This document shows, piece by piece, positions 40,594 through 49,000 of a stretch of DNA of 64,000 bases. Position 1 is the stretch's first letter, and every line of letters begins with the position of its first letter. The DNA comes from Paenibacillus sp. JDR-2. Lineage in GTDB: Bacteria; Bacillota; Bacilli; Paenibacillales; Paenibacillaceae. The stretch lies in assembly GCF_000023585.1 (NCBI RefSeq), contig NC_012914.1, forward strand, positions 5,897,501 to 5,961,500. Direction: 5' to 3'. The notes beneath the pieces were generated by a model. It did no database searches. It was not told where the DNA came from and saw only the letters and a list, made by a program, of their open reading frames with translations. Made by a program: the position numbers and the translations under genes.

Positions 40594-41052
40594 CGTAATG
40601 GTATTGAATTGATCAAGCAAATCATAGCCGTTAAAGGTGAACGGCATTTCCTCGTCAAGCATATCGTCGCTAGTTGCATCAAACTTCGTCGCTATGATGC
40701 TGTCCAGGTTACAGCCTTTAAGCACAACCGATTGTTTGCCGGAAGCGGATCCCGGCTGCTCATTGGTAATATGAAGATCAAACCAGAAATCCTGGCCAGT
40801 CTGAATGTACGACCACATCAGCTGTCTGAATACGGAAGTGACATAATAAACCGTCAGAGTACCGCTGCCTTTCCAGCCTGCGGAACGTTGCGGCGTATTG
40901 GTTCGGCCCAGCACCGGCACATCCACTTTATTTTTTTCAATCGTTGCTTCAATAGATTTTGCATAAAATAACTCTTCCACACGGCCGTTAATTGTTGCAG
41001 TCGCCGTCGCTTGTTTGCCGCTAATGGCATCAGATTCCAACATAAAAGGCAT
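40585..41052 (-). CDS. xkdM: tail tube protein XkdM
   Basis: Inner tube subunit of 155 residues. ATINGRVEELFYAKSIEATIEKNKVDVPVLGRTNTPQRSAGWKGSGTLTVYYVTSVFRQLM is the XkdM-type pattern. It lies 13 bp after the sheath gene, the expected sheath-tube pair of a contractile tail. Confidence 0.93.
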   Translation of the reverse strand: MPFMLESDAISGKQATATATINGRVEELFYAKSIEATIEKNKVDVPVLGRTNTPQRSAGWKGSGTLTVYYVTSVFRQLMWSYIQTGQDFWFDLHITNEQPGSASGKQSVVLKGCNLDSIIATKFDATSDDMLDEEMPFTFNGYDLLDQFNTITGA

Positions 41053-41065
41053 TTAAGTCATCTCC

Positions 41066-42382
41066 TTAGTTTACGGTTACCGTAATGTAAATTTTTTCGA
41101 CACTGTCCACGGGTTGAACATTCAAATCAATGTTGACCGCATCGGTCTCTTGCCCGGCGTATACAGAGATATCATTTTGAGCATCAAAACTTTGTACCGC
41201 CCCGATTCCTTGAAGCGTGCTGATGTTGCTGATGCATTCCGACTTGAGCAAGTTGCGCCCTGCGGCGTTGTTCGAAACTTTACCAAGATAGTAGTCAGAG
41301 AAAATACGGACAAAATCATTATTAATCCCATCCAAAACCCGGATTACGCGGTTTTTGCCGAAGGCTTTCGTTTTTTCCGCCGTATAGCTTGTTAAGCTGT
41401 TAATGTCCTGCTCGACTACCGCTCTGCCATTGCTCGCCGTAAACACAAACTCGCCGTTTCGCAGCGCCGCATTGATCTGGCTATTGGTATAACGCGGCGA
41501 GACATCTACCGCATCGTCATAAACGCTATACGTTAGCGATTTGTTCACGTCAGCTGCCGCTGTTGCCCCGGCTACCCATGCGGTCGCCTGCGCCGCCGTG
41601 AGAATCGTGCCATCGCCGAGTACTACTCCGTTCTTGACGCTAATCACGCCTTCGTAATCAGCTGCCGGATCATTCTCGACAACCGCCTGTACCTTCTTGC
41701 CCTCGTCATCGCGAAGTCTCTTAACAAAGGAGGCATACACATTTTTAAGCGTATTGTCCGTTCCAACATAAGCAACCGTGTTGAAATCGAACAACTCCAG
41801 AGCCGCTAAGAAACCCGAATGATCTGCGTTAGTAGTTGCTGCGTCCGTCCCGCCCGCAAGCGGCGCGCCAGCGCTTGACGTCAAACCACCGGTTCCCGTC
41901 CAGTCGATCCAATCATTTGCCTTCAATTCGGAAATCGTCGTTACCGTTTGCTGGTCGGCTTGGACTTGGTCAACAAACGTTTTTACATCATATTTCGCGG
42001 AGTCATCGATATTATTCTGGATAACAACCGTGAGGTCATTACCCCGGATACCGCCGTATTTCGCCGTTGCTGTCAGCTGACCGATTGTAATGGTTGCTTT
42101 TTCACCCGTATTCAACCGATAAATGAGCAGCGTCTTTGCGCGTTTTAATGCCTCCCGAACAGGCAAAATGAAGCCAGCGTTCAAATCATAGCCGAGCCGA
42201 ATCAGCGAATCGTCCCCTGCCTCCAAAGTGATCATCTTTTGCGGTGCTCCCCACGAGAGCGGAAGCGCCATCGCCGCAATTCCTCGGATCCCCAAAGTTC
42301 CAAGCGCTTGTCCTTTGCCCCCAACGTTCACATAAACACCTGGCCGGACCTTATTTTGCATCGTAAATGTTCCACCTGCCAT
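41066..42382 (-). CDS. xkdK: contractile tail sheath protein XkdK
   Basis: Sheath subunit of 438 residues. Family blocks are RPGVYVNVGGKGQALGTLGIRGIAAMALPLSWG at the start, LLIYRLNTGEKATITIGQLTATAKYGGIRGNDLTV, and the C-terminal AVQSFDAQNDISVYAGQETDAVNIDLNVQPVDSVEKIYITVTV. Its presence defines an R-type (contractile) particle. Confidence 0.95.
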   Translation of the reverse strand: MAGGTFTMQNKVRPGVYVNVGGKGQALGTLGIRGIAAMALPLSWGAPQKMITLEAGDDSLIRLGYDLNAGFILPVREALKRAKTLLIYRLNTGEKATITIGQLTATAKYGGIRGNDLTVVIQNNIDDSAKYDVKTFVDQVQADQQTVTTISELKANDWIDWTGTGGLTSSAGAPLAGGTDAATTNADHSGFLAALELFDFNTVAYVGTDNTLKNVYASFVKRLRDDEGKKVQAVVENDPAADYEGVISVKNGVVLGDGTILTAAQATAWVAGATAAADVNKSLTYSVYDDAVDVSPRYTNSQINAALRNGEFVFTASNGRAVVEQDINSLTSYTAEKTKAFGKNRVIRVLDGINNDFVRIFSDYYLGKVSNNAAGRNLLKSECISNISTLQGIGAVQSFDAQNDISVYAGQETDAVNIDLNVQPVDSVEKIYITVTVN

Positions 42383-42385
42383 CTT

Positions 42386-42559
42386 TTACTTCGCCTCCTG
42401 TTTTAGATACTGCTCGATTTGTTTTGCTGCATCGTCGACCGTGTAAAATTTTCCTTCTTCTAATAAGGCTTTAAGAAAATCCCTTTGCACCGGCGTAAAA
42501 CAACTTGCCTTCAAGATCTGCGCCTTGGAATAGGTTGTTTGCTTCACTGATTTGCTCAT
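42386..42559 (-). CDS. small conserved tail-module protein (57 aa)
   Basis: ATG 42559 (overlapping the upstream stop as ATGA) to TAA 42386, three bases before the sheath start. The product (SKSVKQTTYSKAQILKASCFTPVQRDFLKALLEEGKFYTVDDAAKQIEQYLKQEAK) is helical and charged. Small proteins of this kind occur just before sheath genes in PBSX-like and clostridial phages. Function unknown. Confidence 0.78.
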   Translation of the reverse strand: MSKSVKQTTYSKAQILKASCFTPVQRDFLKALLEEGKFYTVDDAAKQIEQYLKQEAK

Positions 42560-42981
42560 GCCTTTATGCCTCCTGTTTGCTGCAATGTCATCATCCGTGG
42601 AATATTTGTTGCTTCCTTACTAACCGTACAACTGTAATCGACATTAAAATGAAGTTCCCCTTCTACAATTTGGTGCCTCATGTTCGCACCATTGAATGAA
42701 CCGCCATCTACCGCAAATACCTGCAAACTCGACGTTAACTGCTCCGCCACATCGTACAAATCCTCGTTTCCGTCCGTACCGGAATACTGAATGAGAAACG
42801 GAAAATCCCGATGATAACGATTGCCGGGTTCAAGCCGATGGGTTGACTCCAACAATTTTACGTAAAAGCACGGCGGCTCAAGCACCTGCTTAATGTCATC
42901 GCCCGAGACCGGTATTAGCGGAAATTCGTTGATCAAGGTTTGAATCACGGCATGTCTTACATCGTTAATCGATATCTGCAC
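42556..42981 (-). CDS. phage tail terminator-like protein (DUF6838 type)
   Basis: Protein of 141 residues beginning MQISINDVRHAVIQTLINEFPLIPVSGDDIKQVLEPPCFYVKLLES, with a beta-rich middle (RYHRDFPFLIQYSGTDGNEDLYDVAEQL). Such proteins cap the tail tube. GTG start with GAGGTGAT upstream. It is the first structural gene of the tail operon; in PBSX head-completion and capsid genes would precede it, but here only leader hairpins and xpf do. Confidence 0.78.
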   Translation of the reverse strand: MQISINDVRHAVIQTLINEFPLIPVSGDDIKQVLEPPCFYVKLLESTHRLEPGNRYHRDFPFLIQYSGTDGNEDLYDVAEQLTSSLQVFAVDGGSFNGANMRHQIVEGELHFNVDYSCTVSKEATNIPRMMTLQQTGGIKA

Positions 42982-43014
42982 GGCATCACCTCAATTCCTT
43001 TAAGAATAGACAAC

Positions 43015-43205
43015 AAAAAAAGCCTTGCGCCTTCGCAAAACTTTGCCCAATCAAGCCAATTCAATTTTCACTCAAACCGCTGGTTAGCGCATATGGCATC
43101 ACCCTCCCCCTCCATCATCCGATAATGTTAGCCTACGATAAAAGGCTGCGGAACTATTGTCCGCAGCCTGGCATCCAAGTAAAAAGCCGCCCTGGGGGGG
43201 CGGCT
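43015..43205 (-). terminator. three successive terminator-like hairpins between xpf and the tail operon
   Basis: In minus-strand order: a GC-rich hairpin AGCCGCC/GGCGGCT followed by TTTTT (43181-43205); AGGCTGCGGA/TCCGCAGCCT followed by TTTT (43143-43169); and TTGCG-AAGG-CGCAA with outer AAAG/CTTT followed by seven T (43015-43044). Between the second and third is a 12-codon frame (43061-43099) with GGAGGG before its ATG. The 317-bp gap holds no longer gene. The first two end xpf; the third, so near the tail operon start, may be an attenuator. Confidence 0.6.
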
Positions 43206-43298
43206 GGCTACTGGTTAACATTTCGTTTGATACTATCATATTAGCATGGGTTGACTTGCCAAAACAGTACATGCAAGGGGACAACTTTAGGGACAAGT

Positions 43299-43928
43299 TT
43301 AAGCGGAAAGAATAATATACTGCTCAATGGCCTGCTTTCTCCATCGTTTATACGTCCGTTCCACAATACCCAGAAGGCAGATCGTTTCTTCAACCGACTC
43401 TCCCTCCACATACCTCAAGCGAAGAAGTTTGGATAAATTCGGTTTATAGCACTCGAGCGCCATCAGGATGGTGTCAATCTGACCAAGCTCCTCCTGCAAA
43501 TACTGCAGCTCGGTTATGCGATCAAGAACCGCGTCAAAATCATTTCTCGTAACATCGTATCCCCGTGCGGCGATAACTTTCTTGATTTTCCCGCGCAGCT
43601 CAGCCAGAAGCATCTCGTCCTCTTCGTTTTCCGCTTCCTTTGGAATCTCGGCAAGCTGGCTTTTGAGACCAGTCCGTTGTTTGGACAAATAGGCGTTTGC
43701 CGCTCTTTCCAATTTCTGTTCGTGTTTCGATAAGTACTTATAACTTGGCATTCCCCTCAAACTCTGATGCAAAGCCTGCAGCTTATCGTCCTGATGAAGC
43801 CGTCTCATCGTCAAACCCGCTCCGATCGGATAATGATCAAGAACCTGGATTCTAGCCTGAATTTGCTTATATCTATTTAATTGATGAATAACTTGTTTTT
43901 CTTCCGCCGTTTTTTCATTCATCTCCAA
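43299..43928 (-). CDS. xpf: late-gene activator, Xpf/ArpU/RinA-like
   Basis: Protein of 209 residues. The N-terminal two thirds are strongly helical and charged; the C-terminus (KLLRLRYVEGESVEETICLLGIVERTYKRWRKQAIEQY) is a sigma-70 region-4-like HTH, as in PBSX Xpf and phage late transcription activators. It lies directly upstream of the tail operon and divergent from the XRE repressor, so it likely drives the tail genes once derepressed. In PBSX the same gene precedes terminase; here it precedes tail genes. Confidence 0.85.
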   Translation of the reverse strand: MEMNEKTAEEKQVIHQLNRYKQIQARIQVLDHYPIGAGLTMRRLHQDDKLQALHQSLRGMPSYKYLSKHEQKLERAANAYLSKQRTGLKSQLAEIPKEAENEEDEMLLAELRGKIKKVIAARGYDVTRNDFDAVLDRITELQYLQEELGQIDTILMALECYKPNLSKLLRLRYVEGESVEETICLLGIVERTYKRWRKQAIEQYIILSA

Positions 43929-44095
43929 TTTCTCCTTTGCCGGGCCTAATATATATTTGATTAGAACCTTTCATATCTCGCAATATTTGCTATACTATCA
44001 ATAATTAGATTTGCCTTAAGACTGTCTTGGCTCCTACCCCGAGGCAGTCCCTGCTTTAACGGTTAAGCCACCAATCATCTACCATTAGTTGATTT

Positions 44096-44283
44096 ATCTA
44101 CTTAAAGTAGATTGTTAATCAAAAAAATATCTTCCTTTCAGCGATATTCCTTTTACAAATTGCATCATCCTCTCGTATGCCTAAGTTGTTTCCATAATAT
44201 TCTTCTTAAAGTAGATTGTCAACGTTATAAATGCATTTTTGTCTATCTTTAAGTTGATTTTAATGGATCTTTTTTTGTACAAT
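44096..44283. promoter_or_regulatory. repressor operators in the xpf / XRE divergent region
   Basis: ATCTACTTAAAGTAGAT (44096-44112) is a perfect 17-bp palindrome. TTCTTCTTAAAGTAGAT (44200-44216) shares 12 bases of it, and ATCTTTAAGTTGAT (44246-44259) is a related site in the other orientation. The third overlaps the repressor promoter TTGATT (44254-44259)-N18-TACAAT (44278-44283), consistent with autorepression. The AT-rich 384-bp interval otherwise holds no gene. Confidence 0.7.
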
Positions 44284-44312
44284 TACCTTATAACAAGTAT
44301 GGAGTGATTACG

Positions 44313-44630
44313 TTGAGTATCAGCGCAAATTTAAAAAAGCTACGTGATAAATACGACCTAACGCAGCAGGATCTCGCTGATATTGCAGGTGTTACGAATA
44401 AAGCTGTTTCCGCTTGGGAAACAGGCCTGAAAGAGCCTCGCATGGGCGCAATCGAGAAGATCGCGAACAGATTTGGACTCAAGAAAAGTAATCTCATTGA
44501 AGAAAATGGAATGGATCTTAAGTTTCTTCCTAAACAAGAAGAAACAAACGGCGAGGATTGGACCGAGGAAGAATTAAATGAAATCAATGCTTTTAAACGC
44601 TTTATCCTGTCGAAGCGTCAACATAAATAA
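44313..44630 (+). CDS. XRE-family prophage repressor-like protein
   Basis: DNA-binding protein of 105 residues. The HTH covers about 3-60 (NLKKLRDKYDLTQQDLADIAGVTNKAVSAWETGLKEPRMGAIEKIANRFG), like PBSX Xre. An acidic tail follows (EDWTEEELNEINAFKRFIL) without the peptidase domain of LexA/CI-type repressors, so inactivation must use another route. The TTG start has GGAGTGA five bases upstream. It is divergent from xpf across the operator array. Confidence 0.9.
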   Translation: MSISANLKKLRDKYDLTQQDLADIAGVTNKAVSAWETGLKEPRMGAIEKIANRFGLKKSNLIEENGMDLKFLPKQEETNGEDWTEEELNEINAFKRFILSKRQHK

Positions 44631-44767
44631 GAGGTAGGTTTGAACTCAAATTTACCTCAAACAGGCTTTCCCCTTTTTCTCCCCTGCATCGTTTAATAAC
44701 CTCATTACTGTTTGTCCAACGATGGACGAATCGCAAATCCGCATCTACGCCTTCATTTCTCCCATCC

Positions 44768-44792
44768 TTAGTTTGTCTATTAAACAAACTAA
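44768..44792. promoter_or_regulatory. xylO operator upstream of xylR
   Basis: Same TTAGTTTGT / ACAAACTAA palindrome, identical over 27 bases to the site before xylA. TAATAT at 44803-44808 is a possible -10 for xylR, placing the operator over its -35 and implying autoregulation. The preceding interval from 44631 holds only small hairpins. Confidence 0.88.
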
Positions 44793-44882
44793 GTTTTTGT
44801 GTTAATATGTTTACTACAGCCATACACGGGGAAATTCTGATACAATAGGCTGAATGGACGACATGGACGGAGGCAATTGCAG

Positions 44883-46046
44883 TTGAAAGTAACTACGACA
44901 GGCGATTTGACCCTTATTAAAAAAATAAATACATCCATCGTGCTGGAAGCCGTGCTGAAACAAGCCCCCCTCTCGCGGGCGCAAATTTCCGAGCTTACGG
45001 GGCTGAACAAAGCAACTGTCTCCAATTTGGTTCAAGATTTGATCGACAGTGATCTTGTGGTAGAGATTGGTCCCGGGGAATCAAGCGGCGGACGTAAGCC
45101 GGTTATGCTCTTATTTAATGGGAAGGCCGGATATGCCGTTGGAATCGATCTTGGCGTTAACTATATTCGCGGGGTGCTTGCCGACCTTGAAGGCAATGTA
45201 ATTGCCGAGCGTAAGCGAAGCCTCAAGAAGCATCAGCTTGAGTTTACCCTGAAGGAACTGGTTCAATGTATAGAAGAACTAATTGGCAAAGCGCCTGCTA
45301 GTCCGTATGGAATCGTGGGAATCGGCATTGGCGTGCCGGGAATCGTGGATGATCAGGGCTCTATCCTGTTTGCCCCGAACCTGGAATGGCGGCATGTCGA
45401 GCTTCAGCAAATGCTGGAGGAACAATTCCAGCTGCCGGTTACAATAGATAATGAAGCAAACGCTGGCGCGCAAGGCGAGCAGAAATACGGAATTGGCCGC
45501 GGCATCGCCCATCAGATCTATGTCAGCGTCGGGATTGGTATCGGTACGGGCATCATTCTTAATAAAGAATTATATAAAGGAGCTACCGGATTCTCCGGCG
45601 AGCTTGGGCATCTGTCCATTGAATATAACGGCAAGCCTTGCCGATGCGGCAATGAAGGCTGCTGGGAGCTTTATGCTTCCGAAAATGCGCTGCTTGAACA
45701 AGCTGCTCCGCTTGGCTTCGATAGTTTAGAGGATCTGCTTGACGCAGCTGAAGCTGGCAACGAAGAGGTTCGAGCGTTATTCTATAAGATTGGCGAGTAC
45801 ATGGGGGCGGGTATTTCGAACATCGTCAATGTGTTCAACCCCGACGTTGTGATCATCGGCAATCGCATGAGCCGGGCAAAAACATGGCTTGAGGAAGCGG
45901 TGCAATCCTCCGTTACCCGCCGGACATTGCCTTACCATCGCGAGCGGCTTCGGATTCTTTTCGCAGAGCTGCAGGATCAGTCGGCCGTACGAGGCGCCGC
46001 GTATTATGCGATCAGCAAGTTTTTCACGAAAATCAAAACCGGATAA
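44883..46046 (+). CDS. xylR: xylose repressor XylR (ROK family)
   Basis: Repressor of xylAB, released by xylose; 387 residues. An N-terminal winged HTH (SRAQISELTGLNKATVSNLVQDLI) precedes a ROK sugar-binding domain with GIDLGVNYIRGVLADL, a VPGIVDDQG loop, and the zinc motif CRCGNEGCWE. TTG 44883 is chosen because CGGAGG is 9 bases upstream; TTG 44877 is too close. It is separated from its xylAB targets by the tail element, yet both promoters keep the same operator. Confidence 0.95.
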   Translation: MKVTTTGDLTLIKKINTSIVLEAVLKQAPLSRAQISELTGLNKATVSNLVQDLIDSDLVVEIGPGESSGGRKPVMLLFNGKAGYAVGIDLGVNYIRGVLADLEGNVIAERKRSLKKHQLEFTLKELVQCIEELIGKAPASPYGIVGIGIGVPGIVDDQGSILFAPNLEWRHVELQQMLEEQFQLPVTIDNEANAGAQGEQKYGIGRGIAHQIYVSVGIGIGTGIILNKELYKGATGFSGELGHLSIEYNGKPCRCGNEGCWELYASENALLEQAAPLGFDSLEDLLDAAEAGNEEVRALFYKIGEYMGAGISNIVNVFNPDVVIIGNRMSRAKTWLEEAVQSSVTRRTLPYHRERLRILFAELQDQSAVRGAAYYAISKFFTKIKTG

Positions 46047-46051
46047 CGAAG

Positions 46052-46082
46052 AAAGGCTGCCCTCGAATGGGCAGCCTTTTTG
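46052..46082. terminator. terminator between xylR and the giant exoprotein gene
   Basis: AAAGGCTGCCC pairs perfectly with GGGCAGCCTTT around TCGAAT, then TTTGT. It lies between two convergent genes and could serve both. Confidence 0.88.
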
Positions 46083-46084
46083 TA

Positions 46085-49000
46085 TTATTTCACCCTATGA
46101 ACGCCTACGATATCGTAGACATTGCCTTCAATCTGCACCGTCACGGTATCCCGCTTCACCATGCCATTATTGTAATATGCCGTGAACTCGAAGATTAGCG
46201 GCCCTTTCTTGAAATCTGAGAAAGAAGCCTCCCACAGATCGCCTTGCCAGCTGGAACGGGAGCTGTTCGAAGACGTTAACGATGCGGAATAACTTTTCAT
46301 CGCAACTTCGACTCGTTCTGCTTTTGTTGCCGTTCCGGTGTTTGTTGTTGAAGCTGACAACAGGAACTTCTCACCCGCCCAGAATACGTTATACCCCCGC
46401 GGCGAATCCTCTCTGCCGCTCTGCTTCTTGTTGAATTCCTTGCGTTTCTCATCCCACTGCTCGGTATGCTTCAAGTAACCCGTTAATCCAAGCGCTAGTA
46501 CCTTTACTTTTTTCTCGGACTGCACGGTTTCTATACCGTCGCTGACCGTGAGAAGCATCGACCAATCTCCTGTTTCCGTCATGCGTAAGGTTGGTCCTGA
46601 AGACGGATAAGGTGTTTTGAAGCTGTAGCTGAAGGTGCTGGTTAAGCCTGTTGGACTGGTCAGCTTATAGGTTATAGCCAGATCATTGTTATCCGGATCA
46701 GATGCGGCAGTCGTAAACACCACCGTATCTCCTTCGAATACCGGCTTTGGCGACCAGTCGAAATCCGCGGTTGGCGGGCGGTTAGTTGTGAAATAAATAT
46801 ACTCGTATTGGCCCATATTCCCCGCTATGTCCCAATCTACCACCATCAGCCGATACTTCGCACCAGCTAGCAGCCCTCCTACCGTGTAACTGGTTGTTCC
46901 ATTTGAGAGCGGAATGCTGTATTCCGCGGTTCCGTTATTGTTTAAATCAATGTTCGTCGTTGAACCGTCATCATTCACTTTTTGCATATAAAGTGCTCTC
47001 GATGCATGACCGGATGACGGTGCCGCATCGCTAAACGGATTAAACGCAACTTTTACCGATGTAGGCTTAATCTCTAGCTGCTCGTTCGTATCGTCAGGCG
47101 GAACGGTATCTACAAAGAAATAGCCATTCTCCGAATAACCGCCCCAAGCAAAGCTGTCGCTTGCTCTCGCCCTCCAGTTATGAAGTCCTTCCTGTAATGC
47201 TGTAGTTGTGTAGGAGGTTGCGCTAACTGCGCTATTTGTGTCTATAACAAGCTCTGAACTTGCATTGTAAAAGATCTCGTAATCAACCTTTGACACCGGT
47301 TGGCCATCAACATCGGTAACGGATACTTTTAGCAGCGGTCGATTATTATTCGTATAGATAGGTTCAGAAGCCTTTGCCCCGTTAAAAGACAACAGATGCG
47401 TCACTGGCGGCGTGTTCAGAATGAAATATACGATATTGCTGTCATCCGACCAATACCCTTTGGAATAGACGCGGCCTTGCACTTTTACTTTTCGTCCCTG
47501 CTTGATTCCCTCATCAAGAATAAACGAGGTATCGTCGCCTGGGAATGTCCCTTCCATAATGGCTGCTCCATTATCAACATAGGAGACCTTCAGATAGAAC
47601 TTCTCTTGCGGATCACGATCGGCATCGCTGTACGTCCATCGCAAGACTGGCTCTCCTCCAAGCAGAGTCGGGCTAGTCAAAGTGCCTCCCGGATAGGCGA
47701 TAATCATCTGCGGCCTATGTTGATTTGCAGCCGGGAGCGCTTCCTTGAATACGCGAGTCTCCACCCAGTAAGACCATACGCCAAAGCCATCCTGCACTTG
47801 CTCTTGAATAATGAGCTCCACGCCAGGGCGGGTATAGAGCTCCCTCTTTCCGGTGATCCATGCCGTTTCATCGGCCCATCTGGTCCGAAACTTTCTGTCC
47901 GCCAAGTAATCCGGGATATCCGGATCATAGGAAGTATCAAATGTAGCGTAATCAAGCGTCTCCCCTTCGGGGTAAACAATACCCGTGAATCGGACATCAG
48001 GCCGCGCAATTGGACGGCGGTGCACGTACAACTCCTTGGTTACCGGTTCCGACCATGCCTCATATTCTTCCATGCCGGGACTATCTTTTGCCTTATACGT
48101 GATCTTGTAGAGGCCTGGCTTATCCAATGTTGGAAGCTTAACCTCGAAGGTTTTCCCGTCAAATGCACTCACCCCAAGCGGGTTGGCAAAATAATTCGGA
48201 TCATGCTGGTAGCTCCACTCTTCGGCTAATTCCGGATCTTTTTCGATATCATCAAAAATCGTATCGTACTTGATCTCTTCTCCCACCAGAACGGATTGAT
48301 GGGTTTCTTCCACATAATAATCACCATAATTCTTGACCTTTACATCACTAAACTTAGCTTGCTGCTGACCAAGAGACAGGATGCCTACCGAACCTTGCTT
48401 ATACGTAATGTCTGAAATTTCAATTAATTTGGCATGGTTAATGTAGACGCGCAATGTGCCGTTACTGGCTTCAAGCTCGAAGGGATACGTTACAAACGGT
48501 GATCGTGGATAATCTACCGATTGCAGAACTGTTTTCGTACCCGCTGCGACTTTAAATAAAGTAAGCTTTTCCTTGGTCCACTCGGCTGCGTACATATTCT
48601 TTCCGTCCTGGATATGGATCGCTGCGCCAATTGGCTTATCGTTACCTGAATCATTTACGGCTGCGTTGAAGGAGAGTCGATCGTTCTTCAGTTTAGTTGC
48701 CGGATCGTACCATAATCCCGCCCACGTTGCGTCAACGACTTCAACGGTATTATCGTCGACTACTTTCGGATAATCGCCGCTGCCGCTTGCAGGTACAAAC
48801 GGAAAGACATATTGAACTCCAGAAGCTGTTCCTGGCGCAGAAAATCCATAAAAAGATCCATCTGGTAATATGCTCGTATTTAATGTTGGATCTTTTAAGA
48901 AAGAACTCGTCCACGTATAACTCGTATCCGTAACTTCATTGTAATAATTCATGCTACCTTTGGTGTTATTATAGGGATCAATAGGAGCCCTTCCATTTAC

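Larger units (their letters stand above)
28509..44630. mobile_element. PBSX-like contractile phage-tail element without head genes (tailocin candidate)
   Basis: About 16 kb bounded by two HTH genes. It encodes a late activator, tail terminator, sheath, tube, chaperones, tape measure, baseplate, fibres, XhlA, holin and endolysin in PBSX order. No terminase, portal, protease, major capsid, integrase or replication gene is present. It therefore looks like a fixed phage-tail-like bacteriocin rather than a mobile prophage. The outer limits are set by the last phage-like genes; the 27-bp identical xylO-centred sequences at 28385 and 44767 are the outermost matching marks. Killing activity is inferred only. 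Confidence 0.8.

Noticed and set aside
28411..44767. Active temperate prophage
   Set aside because: No integrase, replication, terminase, portal or capsid genes were found, and no attachment-site repeats other than the xylO palindromes.
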